64,000 nucleotides of DNA, taken from NCBI RefSeq assembly GCF_028283785.1, contig NZ_JAPWKB010000007.1, positions 1 through 64,000 of the forward strand. Reading direction: 5' to 3'. The notes beneath the pieces are model-generated. The model saw nothing but the letters and a program-made list of their open reading frames with translations. It was not told where the DNA came from and did no database searches. Position numbers and translations under genes: made by a program. The stretch is from Paraburkholderia sp. (GTDB taxonomy: Bacteria; Pseudomonadota; Gammaproteobacteria; Burkholderiales; Burkholderiaceae). How positions within the stretch are numbered: position 1 is the first letter of the stretch; each line of letters begins with the position of its first letter. Positions 1 to 11,889 of the stretch are shown piece by piece.

Positions 1-2383
<2,383 letters not shown>

Positions 2384-2723
2384 CTATAACGGGTGTGTCT
2401 CTGGCCGTCTTCACTGGGAAGACCGCGCGAGCCACATCGTTACAGGTTGAGTATTCGTGTTGCGCCGTATTCCAAGGCAATCTTTCGATCACCTTTTCAT
2501 ACATTGATACAATCACAACCCTGATTCACCTACTCGGCCACCCATCTCTAGATGTCCTTTCGAGAATCTCTTTACTACTTCTTCCTGATTGTTAAAGAAC
2601 GACAGCCGATAATGCGGTTGCTATAACCGCCTATCTCTACTCACTGGCTCAATCGCCAATGCTTGTTTCACTGAACCGCCAGCACGTTTAAATGCCTGCG
2701 CCAGATAAACCAGCATTGAAGAT
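2384..2723 (-). other. Internal transcribed spacer between tRNA-Ala and 23S
   Basis: This 340-base spacer of the rrn transcript contains no gene. It carries a boxA-like antitermination element and presumably the 5' strand of the 23S RNase III processing stem. Nothing else recognisable is present. Confidence 0.85.
2587..2602 (-). promoter_or_regulatory. boxA antitermination element of the 23S leader
   Basis: The minus strand reads TCGTTCTTTAACAATC, a close match to the boxA core (TGCTCTTTAACA) bound by NusB/NusE in rRNA antitermination. Its position between tRNA-Ala and 23S matches the spacer boxA of other proteobacterial rrn operons. Confidence 0.75.
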
Positions 2724-2799
2724 TGGTGGAGGATGACGGGATCGAACCGACGACCCCCTGCTTGCAAAGCAGGTGCTCTCCCAGCTGAGCTAATCCCCC
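2724..2799 (-). tRNA. tRNA-Ala (anticodon TGC)
   Basis: The 76-base minus-strand cloverleaf begins GGGGGATTAGCTC, has anticodon loop CTTTGCAAG with anticodon TGC, and ends in an encoded CCA. The acceptor stem pairs GGGGGAT with ATCCTCC. It sits in the 16S-23S spacer, as expected for a proteobacterial rrn operon. Confidence 0.97.
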
Positions 2800-2854
2800 A
2801 GTCACATACATCACCCAGGGCAACTTCGCCGATCAGCCACACCAGACAAGACAT

Positions 2855-2931
2855 TGGTGGGTCTGGATGGATTCGAACCATCGACCCCCGCCTTATCAAG
2901 ACGGTGCTCTAACCGACTGAGCTACAGACCC
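2855..2931 (-). tRNA. tRNA-Ile (anticodon GAT)
   Basis: The 77-base minus-strand cloverleaf begins GGGTCTGTAGCTCAG, has anticodon loop CTTGATAAG with anticodon GAT, and ends in an encoded CCA. It is the first spacer tRNA after 16S, 55 bases before tRNA-Ala. Confidence 0.97.
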
Positions 2932-2997
2932 CTGAGTCTGTCTTTCAAATTCACAGCCGATAAGCGTGAGCGCTCAACTTTGATGCTGAAGCTCTGG

Positions 2998-4525
<1,528 letters not shown>

Positions 4526-4716
4526 AAACCTGTTACTGTTTTTCGGTTCCGTTAAGAACCGGTCGCTCACTCAACGTACTGACGAATGATCCAGCCATCT
4601 TGCGACGGCCAAACCTTCCTTTCATTACTGTGTGAGACTTGATACTTTCGCTTTTACGCCAGACTCCGAAGAACCGGCCAGCGTCGCCATCAAGCGCCCA
4701 CACTTATCGACTGTTA

Positions 4717-4730
4717 ATTTTTAAAGATCA
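4717..4730 (-). promoter_or_regulatory. boxA-like element of the 16S leader
   Basis: The minus strand reads TGATCTTTAAAAAT, resembling the boxA core. It lies between the rrn promoter and 16S, about 190 bases upstream of the mature 5' end, where the leader antitermination site is expected. Confidence 0.55.
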
Positions 4731-4814
4731 ATTCGCGTCACTCGCAGTCGCCGCACTTCAAACTACCCGGCACCGCTTCGTTCTGCGTCGCTGCATCTGC
4801 AGCAGAGAAACGAG

Positions 4815-4856
4815 ATTATGAAGAACTTTCGCTACAGCGTCAACAGGTTTTTTAAC
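4815..4856 (-). promoter_or_regulatory. rrn promoter with A-rich UP-like element
   Basis: On the minus strand the -35 TTGACG (4838-4843) is separated by exactly 17 bases from the -10 CATAAT (4815-4820). Directly upstream is an A-rich stretch GTTAAAAAACC (4844-4856) in an otherwise GC-rich region, like an UP element. Transcription would start near 4808 and read through the boxA leader into 16S. Confidence 0.8.
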
Positions 4857-4944
4857 TTCGCCACCCGCTGACACCGCCGGAAACCCTCGCCCCTAAAGGC
4901 TCTCCCGCTTCCCGCGCTTCCTACCGAAAGCGCGAAAGACCGGG

Positions 4945-4973
4945 ATTCTAGCGATGCATCCCGGCCGAAGCAA
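4945..4973 (-). promoter_or_regulatory. Possible second, upstream rrn promoter
   Basis: The minus strand has TTGCTT (4968-4973), 17 bases, then TAGAAT (4945-4950), about 130 bases upstream of the better promoter. It starts only 20 bases after the stop of the crotonase gene. Tandem rrn promoters are common, but this one rests on box matches alone. Confidence 0.4.
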
Positions 4974-4992
4974 GCGTTATTTCCGCAATCGT

Positions 4993-5769
4993 TCAACGAT
5001 GCTTGAAAACCGGTTTGCGCTTCTCCAGAAACGCGGCCATGCCTTCCTTCTGATCTTCAGTGGCGAACAACGAATGGAACAACCGGCGTTCGAAATGGAC
5101 GCCTTCGGCTAGCGTTGTTTCGTATGCCGCGTTGACCGACTCCTTCACCATCATCACGGCCGGCAGCGGGAATTCCGAGATCGTCGTTGCCGCAGCAATT
5201 GCTTCGTCGAGTAACGACGCCGCCGGGATCACCCGCGACACGAGACCCGCACGCTCAGCTTCATCCGCGTCCATGAATCTTGCCGTGAGACACATATCCA
5301 TCGCTTTCGCCTTGGATACTGCGCGCGGCAGACGTTGCGTGCCGCCCGCCCCAGGCATTACGCCGAGCTTGATCTCCGGCTGACCGAACTTTGCCGTGTC
5401 GGCGGCGAGGATGATGTCGCACATCATCGCCAGCTCGCAACCGCCACCCAACGCGAATCCCGCGACCGCCGCAATGATCGGCTTGCGGATCGTGCGGACC
5501 GTCTCCCAGTTCCGGGTGATGTAGTCGCCCTTGTACACATCCATATAGGTATACGTCGCCATCATCCCGATGTCGGCGCCCGCGGCGAACGCTTTCTCGC
5601 TTCCGGTAATCACGATCGCGCCGATCCCTTCATCAGCGTCGAACGCGCGGAGCGCCACGCCGAGTTCGTCCATCAACGCATCGTTCAACGCATTCAGCGC
5701 CTTCGGACGATTCAACGTCACCAGCCCAACCCGCCCCCGCGTCTCTACCAGAATGTTCTCGTACGTCAT
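4993..5769 (-). CDS. Enoyl-CoA hydratase, PaaF-like crotonase
   Basis: This 258-residue protein of the crotonase (enoyl-CoA hydratase/isomerase) family should add water to a 2,3-unsaturated acyl-CoA in the cytoplasm. Both catalytic glutamates are present, in [11 protein letters not shown] (about residue 112) and QPEIKLG (about residue 132), which argues for a true hydratase rather than an isomerase. The start at 5769 is chosen because GGAGG precedes that ATG; an upstream in-frame extension has no such site. It is divergent from paaZ across a palindromic gap, so a role in the beta-oxidation-like steps of phenylacetate degradation (2,3-dehydroadipyl-CoA hydration) is likely. General fatty-acid beta-oxidation is the alternative. 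Confidence 0.85.
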   Translation of the reverse strand: MTYENILVETRGRVGLVTLNRPKALNALNDALMDELGVALRAFDADEGIGAIVITGSEKAFAAGADIGMMATYTYMDVYKGDYITRNWETVRTIRKPIIAAVAGFALGGGCELAMMCDIILAADTAKFGQPEIKLGVMPGAGGTQRLPRAVSKAKAMDMCLTARFMDADEAERAGLVSRVIPAASLLDEAIAAATTISEFPLPAVMMVKESVNAAYETTLAEGVHFERRLFHSLFATEDQKEGMAAFLEKRKPVFKHR

Positions 5770-5849
5770 GCCGCCTCCAAAGATTCTCAGGTTGTAAGAG
5801 CGCGCGAAAACGCTTCGCGCCACCGTCTCAATAATGCTAACATTCACCA

Positions 5850-5863
5850 ACCAACCGGTCGGT
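5850..5863. promoter_or_regulatory. Candidate PaaR (TetR-family) operator
   Basis: ACCAACCGGTCGGT is a 14-base near-palindrome (arms ACCAACC and GGTCGGT, one mismatch) in the 140-base gap between two divergent catabolic genes. Burkholderia paa promoters are known to carry a conserved inverted repeat and to be repressed by the TetR-family protein PaaR. No paaR gene lies in this window, so the assignment is inferred from position and TetR-like symmetry. Confidence 0.55.
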
Positions 5864-5909
5864 TAATTATTCGGCCAGATCCCTCTAACGCTCAGCACGC
5901 CTTTTCGCC

Positions 5910-7610
5910 ATGACCCATCCTCTATTTGCGAAGCACGAAGACACGCTGCAAAAAGCACTTTCCGCCATTGAGACTCGCGGCTACTGGAGCCCGTTCTCCG
6001 AAATGCCCAGTCCGAAAGTGTACGGTGAAACAGCGAGCGCCGATGGCGAGGCCGCGTTCAAGGCGCTGCTGAACTCGACCTTCGAACTGGACCAGCCGTC
6101 GACGGGCGAAACCGTCGGTTCGGAAGTGTCGCCGTTCGGCTTTCCGCTCGGCATTCGCTACCCGAAAGCCGCGCCGGACGCGTTGATCGCAGCCGCAGCC
6201 GTCGCCCAACGCGACTGGCGCGCCGCCGGTCCGCAAGCATGGGTCGGCGTCAGTCTCGAAATCCTGGCGCGCGTGAATCGCGCCAGCTTCGAGATCGGCT
6301 ACAGCGTGATGCACACCACAGGCCAGGCTTTCATGATGGCGTTCCAGGCCGGCGGCCCGCACGCCCAGGACCGCGCCCTCGAAGCAGTCGTCTACGCATG
6401 GGATCAACTGCGCCGCATTCCGTCTGAGGCTCACTGGGAAAAACCTCAAGGCAAAAACCCGCCGCTCGCAATGCAAAAGCGCTTCACCGTCGTGCCGCGC
6501 GGAACTGGGCTGGTACTCGGTTGCTGCACTTTCCCGACATGGAACGGCTACCCCGGCCTGTTCGCCGATCTCGCAACCGGCAATACCGTCATCGTCAAGC
6601 CGCATCCGGGCGCAATCCTGCCGCTGGCGCTGACCGTCCGCATTGCCCGTGACGTGTTGCGCGAAGCTGGATTCGATTCGAACGTCGTCACCTTGCTCGC
6701 GACGGACCCGAACGACGGCCCGCTCGTCCAGGACCTCGCGCTGCGTCCCGAGATCAAGCTGATCGATTTCACCGGCAGCACGCAAAACGGCACCTGGCTC
6801 GAACGCAATGCGCATCAGGCTCAAGTCTTCACCGAAAAAGCAGGCGTCAATCAGATTGTGATCGACTCGGTGGACGACATTAAGGCCGCTGCCCGCAACA
6901 TTGCCTTCTCGCTCACGTTGTATTCGGGCCAAATGTGCACCGCGCCGCAAAACATCTACGTGCCCCGCCACGGCATCCGCACGTCCGAAGGCACGCTGGG
7001 CTTCGACGCGGTTGCTCAGGCCATCGCCACAGCCGTGCAGAAACTCGTCGGCGATCCCGCGCGCGCAGTCGAACTGCTCGGCGCAATCCAGAACGATGGC
7101 GTCGAACACCGCATTGCCGACGCCCGCAAGCTCGGCACGGTGCTGGCCGACAGCGTCGCGCTCGACCATCCGGCGTTCGCCGGCGCTCGCGTGCGCACGC
7201 CGCTCGTTCTTCAACTCGATGCAACCCAAGACGCTGCGCAACTCACCAAGGAATGGTTCGGCCCGATCTCGTTCGTGATCGCAACCGACTCGACCGCGCA
7301 GTCGCTCGATCTGGCCGGGTCGATTGCCGCCGAACACGGCGCACTTACGCTGTCCGTCTACAGCGCGGACGACGCTGTGATCGAAGCCGCACACGAAGCG
7401 TCGATTCGTGGCGGCGTCGCGCTGTCCATCAATCTGACGGGCGCGGTATTCGTCAATCAGTCCGCCGCGTTCTCCGACTATCACGGCACGGGCGCCAACC
7501 CCGCAGCCAACGCGGCGCTCGCCGACGCCGCCTTCGTCGCGAATCGATTCCGCGTTGTTCAAAGCCGGGTCCATGTTGAACCGAAAGCCGCGCCAGTGGC
7601 AGTCGGCTGA
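5910..7610 (+). CDS. paaN: Phenylacetate degradation aldehyde dehydrogenase PaaN/PaaZ type
   Basis: This 566-residue NAD(P)-dependent aldehyde dehydrogenase matches the PaaN family that oxidises the ring-opened semialdehyde of the phenylacetyl-CoA pathway. The catalytic cysteine sits in YSGQMCTAPQN (about residue 350) and the general-base glutamate in FTEKAGVNQ (about residue 309). Unlike E. coli PaaZ (about 680 residues) there is no fused C-terminal hotdog hydratase, so ring hydrolysis must come from a separate protein. Burkholderia literature calls this gene paaZ. It leads a set with thiolase, paaG, paaI and paaK downstream on the same strand. Confidence 0.9.
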   Translation: MTHPLFAKHEDTLQKALSAIETRGYWSPFSEMPSPKVYGETASADGEAAFKALLNSTFELDQPSTGETVGSEVSPFGFPLGIRYPKAAPDALIAAAAVAQRDWRAAGPQAWVGVSLEILARVNRASFEIGYSVMHTTGQAFMMAFQAGGPHAQDRALEAVVYAWDQLRRIPSEAHWEKPQGKNPPLAMQKRFTVVPRGTGLVLGCCTFPTWNGYPGLFADLATGNTVIVKPHPGAILPLALTVRIARDVLREAGFDSNVVTLLATDPNDGPLVQDLALRPEIKLIDFTGSTQNGTWLERNAHQAQVFTEKAGVNQIVIDSVDDIKAAARNIAFSLTLYSGQMCTAPQNIYVPRHGIRTSEGTLGFDAVAQAIATAVQKLVGDPARAVELLGAIQNDGVEHRIADARKLGTVLADSVALDHPAFAGARVRTPLVLQLDATQDAAQLTKEWFGPISFVIATDSTAQSLDLAGSIAAEHGALTLSVYSADDAVIEAAHEASIRGGVALSINLTGAVFVNQSAAFSDYHGTGANPAANAALADAAFVANRFRVVQSRVHVEPKAAPVAVG

Positions 7611-7643
7611 ACGGCATAGGACAGTGCGCGCGGCCTATGCCGT
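7611..7643 (+). terminator. Inverted repeat after paaN, weak terminator or attenuator
   Basis: ACGGCATAGG (7611-7620) and CCTATGCCGT (7634-7643) form a perfect 10-base-pair stem around a 13-base loop immediately after the paaN stop codon. Only TTT follows, so termination would be partial at best. It may tune expression or mRNA decay between paaN and the thiolase gene. Confidence 0.4.
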
Positions 7644-7750
7644 TTGGCCGAATAGACCGGCCCGCGCACGCCAACTAACATGATTGAAAGCTTGAATTGA
7701 AGCCAGCCGGCGAGGCCCCACTCGCCGTCTCGTCAACCGTAGAGATTCTC

Positions 7751-8962
7751 ATGAACGACGCCTTCGACGCTTACATTTGCGACGCGATCCGCACTCCCTT
7801 CGGCCGTTACGGCGGCGCCCTGAAAGACGTCCGCGCCGACGATCTCGGCGCCGTGCCCATCAAGGCGCTGATCGAACGTAATCCCGGCGTCGACTGGCAA
7901 GCACTCGACGACGTCATCTACGGTTGCGCGAACCAGGCCGGAGAAGACAACCGCAACGTCGCGCGCATGTCGGCGTTGCTGGCCGGTCTGCCTGTTCAGG
8001 CACCCGGCGCGACGATCAACCGTTTGTGCGGTTCGGGAATGGACGCCGTCGGCACGGCCGCGCGCGCGATCAAGGCGGGTGAAGCGCGCCTGATGATCGC
8101 GGGCGGCGTCGAAAGCATGACGCGTGCACCGTTCGTGATGGGTAAAGCGTCCAGCGCGTTTTCGCGTCAGGCTGATATTTACGACACCACGATCGGCTGG
8201 CGTTTCGTCAATGCGCTGATGAAGCGCGACTACGGCGTGGATTCGATGCCGGAAACGGCGGAAAACGTCGCGGTTCAATTCAACGTGAGCCGCACCGATC
8301 AGGACGCGTTCGCGATGCGTAGCCAGCAAAAAGCGGCAGCCGCGCAAAAGAACGGCACGCTCGCAGCAGAAATTGTCGCGGTCGACATTGCGCAGAAGAA
8401 AGGCGATCCGGTCCGCGTCACGCTCGACGAGCATCCGCGCGAAACCTCGCTGGAATCGCTCGGCAAACTCAAGGGCGTGGTTCGGCCGGACGGCAGTGTG
8501 ACGGCGGGCAATGCGTCCGGCGTCAACGACGGCGCGTGCGCGCTGTTGCTCGCGAATCAGGCCGCCGCCGACCAATACGGTTTGCGTCGCCGGGCGCGCG
8601 TGATCGGCATGGCGACAGCCGGCGTCGAGCCGCGCATCATGGGTATCGGCCCCGCGCCCGCCACTCAAAAGCTGCTGAAGCAATTGAACATGTCGCTGGC
8701 GCAATTCGACGTGATCGAATTGAATGAAGCATTCGCGTCGCAAGGACTCGCCGTGATGCGCACGCTCGGTTTGCGCGACGACGATCCGCGCGTCAATCCG
8801 AACGGCGGCGCTATCGCGCTCGGTCATCCGCTCGGCGCATCGGGCGCCCGGCTGATTACGACAGCGCTTTACCAGCTCGAACGCACGAACGGACGTTTCG
8901 CGCTGTGCACGATGTGTATCGGCGTTGGTCAGGGCATTGCGCTGGCGATCGAACGCATCTGA
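7751..8962 (+). CDS. paaJ: 3-oxoadipyl-CoA/3-oxo-5,6-dehydrosuberyl-CoA thiolase
   Basis: This 403-residue thiolase of the PaaJ/PcaF type cleaves 3-oxoadipyl-CoA to succinyl-CoA and acetyl-CoA, and in phenylacetate degradation also acts on the C8 dehydrosuberyl intermediate. The active-site cysteine is in INRLCGSGMD (about residue 93), the histidine in LGHPLGASG and the second cysteine in CTMCIGVGQG near the C terminus. An in-frame upstream extension exists, but the ATG at 7751 gives the normal family N terminus. The ribosome binding site is weak. The paa neighbours favour PaaJ over PcaF naming. Confidence 0.88.
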   Translation: MNDAFDAYICDAIRTPFGRYGGALKDVRADDLGAVPIKALIERNPGVDWQALDDVIYGCANQAGEDNRNVARMSALLAGLPVQAPGATINRLCGSGMDAVGTAARAIKAGEARLMIAGGVESMTRAPFVMGKASSAFSRQADIYDTTIGWRFVNALMKRDYGVDSMPETAENVAVQFNVSRTDQDAFAMRSQQKAAAAQKNGTLAAEIVAVDIAQKKGDPVRVTLDEHPRETSLESLGKLKGVVRPDGSVTAGNASGVNDGACALLLANQAAADQYGLRRRARVIGMATAGVEPRIMGIGPAPATQKLLKQLNMSLAQFDVIELNEAFASQGLAVMRTLGLRDDDPRVNPNGGAIALGHPLGASGARLITTALYQLERTNGRFALCTMCIGVGQGIALAIERI

Positions 8963-9101
8963 GAACACATCAGAAAACGCATCGGAAAGCATATAAAAAA
9001 GCGCTGCCAAAGCGCTGACGCAGCAGGCCCCTGAACCATGCATCTGACGCACGTTTCCGACAAAGCGGAAGCGCGCGCATCGAGACTGACAGGAGACACG
9101 C

Positions 9102-9893
9102 ATGACATACGAAGCGATCCGACTCGAGTTCGATACGTCGAGTCACGTCGCCACCTTGACGCTGAATCGCCCTGACAAGCTCAACAGCTTCACGCGCAAG
9201 ATGCACCGGGAACTCGGCGCCGCGCTGGACGAAGTCAAGGCATCCGGCGCGCGGGCGCTGATCCTGACCGGCGCCGGTCGTGGGTTTTGCGCGGGGCAAG
9301 ACCTCGCCGACCTCGATTTCACACCTGGCGCGATGACCGATCTCGGCGGTTTGATCGATGAGTATTTCAATCCGCTGATTCGTCGATTGCAGGATTTTCC
9401 GATGCCGGTGATTGCCGCCGTCAACGGAACGGCCGCCGGTGCCGGCGCCAATCTCGCGATGGCATGCGACCTCGTGATCGCGGCACGCTCGGCGAGTTTC
9501 ATTCAGGCGTTCGTCAAGATCGGCCTCGTGCCGGATTCGGGCGGCACGTGGTTTCTGCCGCGCCGCGTCGGCATGGCGCGCGCGCTAGGGCTAGCGCTGA
9601 CCGGCGACAAACTCGGCGCGGAGAAAGCAGAAAGCTGGGGGCTGGTGTGGCAAGTCGTCGATGACGCCGAACTGCTGGCAGCCGCAACGAAACTTGCAAC
9701 CCAGTTCGCGCAAATGCCGACTCGCGCGATCGTCGAAACGCGTCTGGCGCTGCGCGCGGGCGCCACTAACACGCTCGACCAGCAACTCGATCTGGAACGC
9801 GACCGTCAACGCGAACTCGGCGCGTCGCACGATTACGCGGAAGGCGTGCAGGCGTTTATCGAAAAACGCGCGCCGCGCTTCGAGGGCCGTTGA
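9102..9893 (+). CDS. paaG: 1,2-epoxyphenylacetyl-CoA isomerase
   Basis: This 263-residue crotonase-fold isomerase converts ring-1,2-epoxyphenylacetyl-CoA to the oxepin. The usual first catalytic glutamate of hydratases is absent (GAGANLAMACD at the oxyanion loop), while an aspartate in LVPDSGGTWF is retained. That is the PaaG pattern, as opposed to hydratase pattern. An AGGAG site precedes the ATG. The stop codon lies one base before the paaI start, so the two genes are translationally coupled. Confidence 0.88.
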   Translation: MTYEAIRLEFDTSSHVATLTLNRPDKLNSFTRKMHRELGAALDEVKASGARALILTGAGRGFCAGQDLADLDFTPGAMTDLGGLIDEYFNPLIRRLQDFPMPVIAAVNGTAAGAGANLAMACDLVIAARSASFIQAFVKIGLVPDSGGTWFLPRRVGMARALGLALTGDKLGAEKAESWGLVWQVVDDAELLAAATKLATQFAQMPTRAIVETRLALRAGATNTLDQQLDLERDRQRELGASHDYAEGVQAFIEKRAPRFEGR

Positions 9894-9894
9894 T

Positions 9895-10365
9895 ATGTCG
9901 ACACAAGCGAATCCATCTAGCGAGATTGCCACGATGACACCCGACGAACTCGCGCGCGCCACCGCCGACGCTATGTACGCCTCCGATGCCTGCAGCAAGG
10001 CGCTCGGCATCGAACTGCTCGAAGTGCGTGCTGGCTATGCGCGTTTGCGCATGGCCGTCCGCGAAGACTTCCTCAACGGTCACAAGATCTGTCACGGCGG
10101 CCTGATTTTCACGCTCGCCGACTCGACCTTCGCGTTCGCGTGCAACAGCTACAACATCAACACCGTCGCTTCCGGTTGCTCGATCGAATTCCTGCGCCCG
10201 GTTCATGCAGACGACGCGTTGACCGCCGAAGCCGTCGAGCAGGTGTCGAGCGGCCGCACCGGCATCTACGACATTCGCGTCACGAATCGCGCGGGCGAAA
10301 CGGTTGCTATGTTCAGAGGGAAATCGGCGCAGATCAAAGGCAACCTCGTTCCGGTTCAAAGTTAG
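9895..10365 (+). CDS. paaI: Phenylacetyl-CoA thioesterase PaaI
   Basis: This 156-residue hotdog-fold thioesterase hydrolyses hydroxylated phenylacetyl-CoA dead-end products and so frees CoA. The family signature is NGHKICHGGLIFTLADS at about residues 59-75, where the histidine/glycine pair and aspartate shape the active site. The ATG at 9895 is taken because it nearly abuts the paaG stop. A longer frame upstream only overlaps paaG. Confidence 0.9.
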   Translation: MSTQANPSSEIATMTPDELARATADAMYASDACSKALGIELLEVRAGYARLRMAVREDFLNGHKICHGGLIFTLADSTFAFACNSYNINTVASGCSIEFLRPVHADDALTAEAVEQVSSGRTGIYDIRVTNRAGETVAMFRGKSAQIKGNLVPVQS

Positions 10366-10455
10366 CGCGCAGTACGGCGTGTCGTTCTTGCGCCGCGCCG
10401 GTCGCACCCACATTTACCAGGCACAGATCATTCTTAAGAAGTAAGGAGACACCCG

Positions 10456-11754
10456 ATGAACACCTCGCTCCCACTCGATGCAATTGAAAAAGCGAGTCGC
10501 GACGAACTCGCCGCATTGCAGATCGAGCGGCTGAAATGGTCGCTGAAGCACGCTTACGAGAACTCGCCGGTCTATCGCCGCAAGTTCGACGAAGCGGGCG
10601 TTCATCCGGACGAAGTCAAGACGCTGGCCGACCTTGCGCGTTTTCCGTTCACCACCAAGAAAGATCTGCGCGACAACTATCCGTTCGGGATGTTCGCCGT
10701 CCCGCAGGAACAGGTGTCGCGCATTCACGCATCGTCCGGCACGACCGGCAAGCCCACCGTGGTCGGCTACACCGCGCGCGACATCGACACTTGGGCCAAC
10801 CTCGTCGCACGATCGATCCGCGCGGCCGGTGCAAAGCGCGGCGACAAGGTGCATGTGAGCTACGGCTACGGCCTGTTCACCGGCGGCCTCGGTGCGCACT
10901 ATGGTGCGGAGCGCGCCGGCCTGACCGTGATTCCGTTCGGCGGCGGTCAGACTGAAAAGCAGGTGCAACTGATCCAGGACTTCCGTCCCGACATCATCAT
11001 GGTGACGCCGAGCTACATGCTGTCGATCGCCGACGAACTCGAACGTCAAGGCATCGACCCGGTGCAATGTTCGCTGCGACTCGGTATTTTCGGCGCGGAG
11101 CCGTGGACCAATGACATGCGCTCCGCAATCGAGAAGCGCATGGGCATCGACGCAGTCGATATTTACGGCCTGTCGGAAGTGATGGGCCCGGGCGTGGCGT
11201 GCGAATGCGTCGAAACGAAAGACGGCCCGACCATCTGGGAAGACCATTTCTATCCGGAAATCATCGATCCCGAAACCGGCGAAGTGCTGCCTGACGGCGA
11301 ACTCGGCGAACTGGTCTTCACGTCGCTGACGAAAGAAGCGCTGCCGATCATCCGTTATCGCACTCGCGATCTGACGCGGCTGCTGCCGGGCACCGCGCGC
11401 ACGATGCGGCGGATGGAAAAGATCACCGGCCGTTCCGACGACATGATGATCGTGCGCGGGGTGAACGTGTTTCCGACGCAAATCGAGGAACTGCTGCTGA
11501 AACAGCACGCGCTCGCGCCGCATTATCAGATCGTGCTGACGAAGGAAGGGCCGCTGGACGTGCTCACGCTGAATGTCGAGCCGTGTCCGGAAACCGCGCC
11601 GGATACCGGTGCGTTGACGACGGCAAAGCAGGCGCTGGCCTACGACATCAAGGCACTGATCGGCGTAACCGCAACGGTGAATGTGCTTGGGGTGAACGGC
11701 ATCGAGCGTTCGGTCGGAAAGGCGCGTCGCGTCGTGGACAAGCGCTCGGCGTAA
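10456..11754 (+). CDS. paaK: Phenylacetate-CoA ligase
   Basis: This 432-residue ANL-superfamily enzyme activates phenylacetate to phenylacetyl-CoA with ATP, the entry step of the pathway. Visible motifs are the P-loop-like SSGTTGKPTVVGY (about residue 94), the aryl-binding YGLSEVMGPGV (about residue 237) and YRTRDLTR (about residue 302). AAGGAG is well placed before the ATG. The gene ends the paa set here; the ring-epoxidase genes paaABCDE are not in the window. Confidence 0.92.
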   Translation: MNTSLPLDAIEKASRDELAALQIERLKWSLKHAYENSPVYRRKFDEAGVHPDEVKTLADLARFPFTTKKDLRDNYPFGMFAVPQEQVSRIHASSGTTGKPTVVGYTARDIDTWANLVARSIRAAGAKRGDKVHVSYGYGLFTGGLGAHYGAERAGLTVIPFGGGQTEKQVQLIQDFRPDIIMVTPSYMLSIADELERQGIDPVQCSLRLGIFGAEPWTNDMRSAIEKRMGIDAVDIYGLSEVMGPGVACECVETKDGPTIWEDHFYPEIIDPETGEVLPDGELGELVFTSLTKEALPIIRYRTRDLTRLLPGTARTMRRMEKITGRSDDMMIVRGVNVFPTQIEELLLKQHALAPHYQIVLTKEGPLDVLTLNVEPCPETAPDTGALTTAKQALAYDIKALIGVTATVNVLGVNGIERSVGKARRVVDKRSA

Positions 11755-11774
11755 GGCCGCACGCTGGAAGGTGA

Positions 11775-11813
11775 ACGGGCGTTGTCTGCTGTTCGACAGC
11801 AGGCAACGTCCGT
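11775..11813 (+). repeat. Long imperfect hairpin downstream of paaK
   Basis: Arms at 11775-11791 and 11797-11813 (17 bases each, loop TTCGA) pair fully with two G-U wobbles. It begins about 20 bases after the paaK stop. The lack of a T tract argues against classic intrinsic termination; it could protect the 3' end of the paa mRNA. Confidence 0.5.
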
Positions 11814-11846
11814 GATTCGCTGGTTTCCCGGCGGATTTGGCGATCT

Positions 11847-11867
11847 GGCCGACCGACTTGGTCGGCC
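11847..11867. repeat. Inverted repeat between convergent paaK and mltA
   Basis: GGCCGACC (11847-11854) and GGTCGGCC (11860-11867) form an 8-base-pair stem with a 5-base loop, 22 bases before the mltA stop. No T tract follows on either strand. The position suggests transcript 3'-end structure. Confidence 0.4.
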
Positions 11868-11889
11868 CGCAAAAGACAGCAACAAACGC

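Noticed and set aside
5922..7574. 550-codon open frame antisense to paaN, and similar long antisense frames elsewhere (7733-9103, 10414-11523, 33344-34918)
   Set aside because: GC-rich codon bias opens frames opposite real genes; the translations are Arg/His/Asp-rich, match no family and have no ribosome binding sites.
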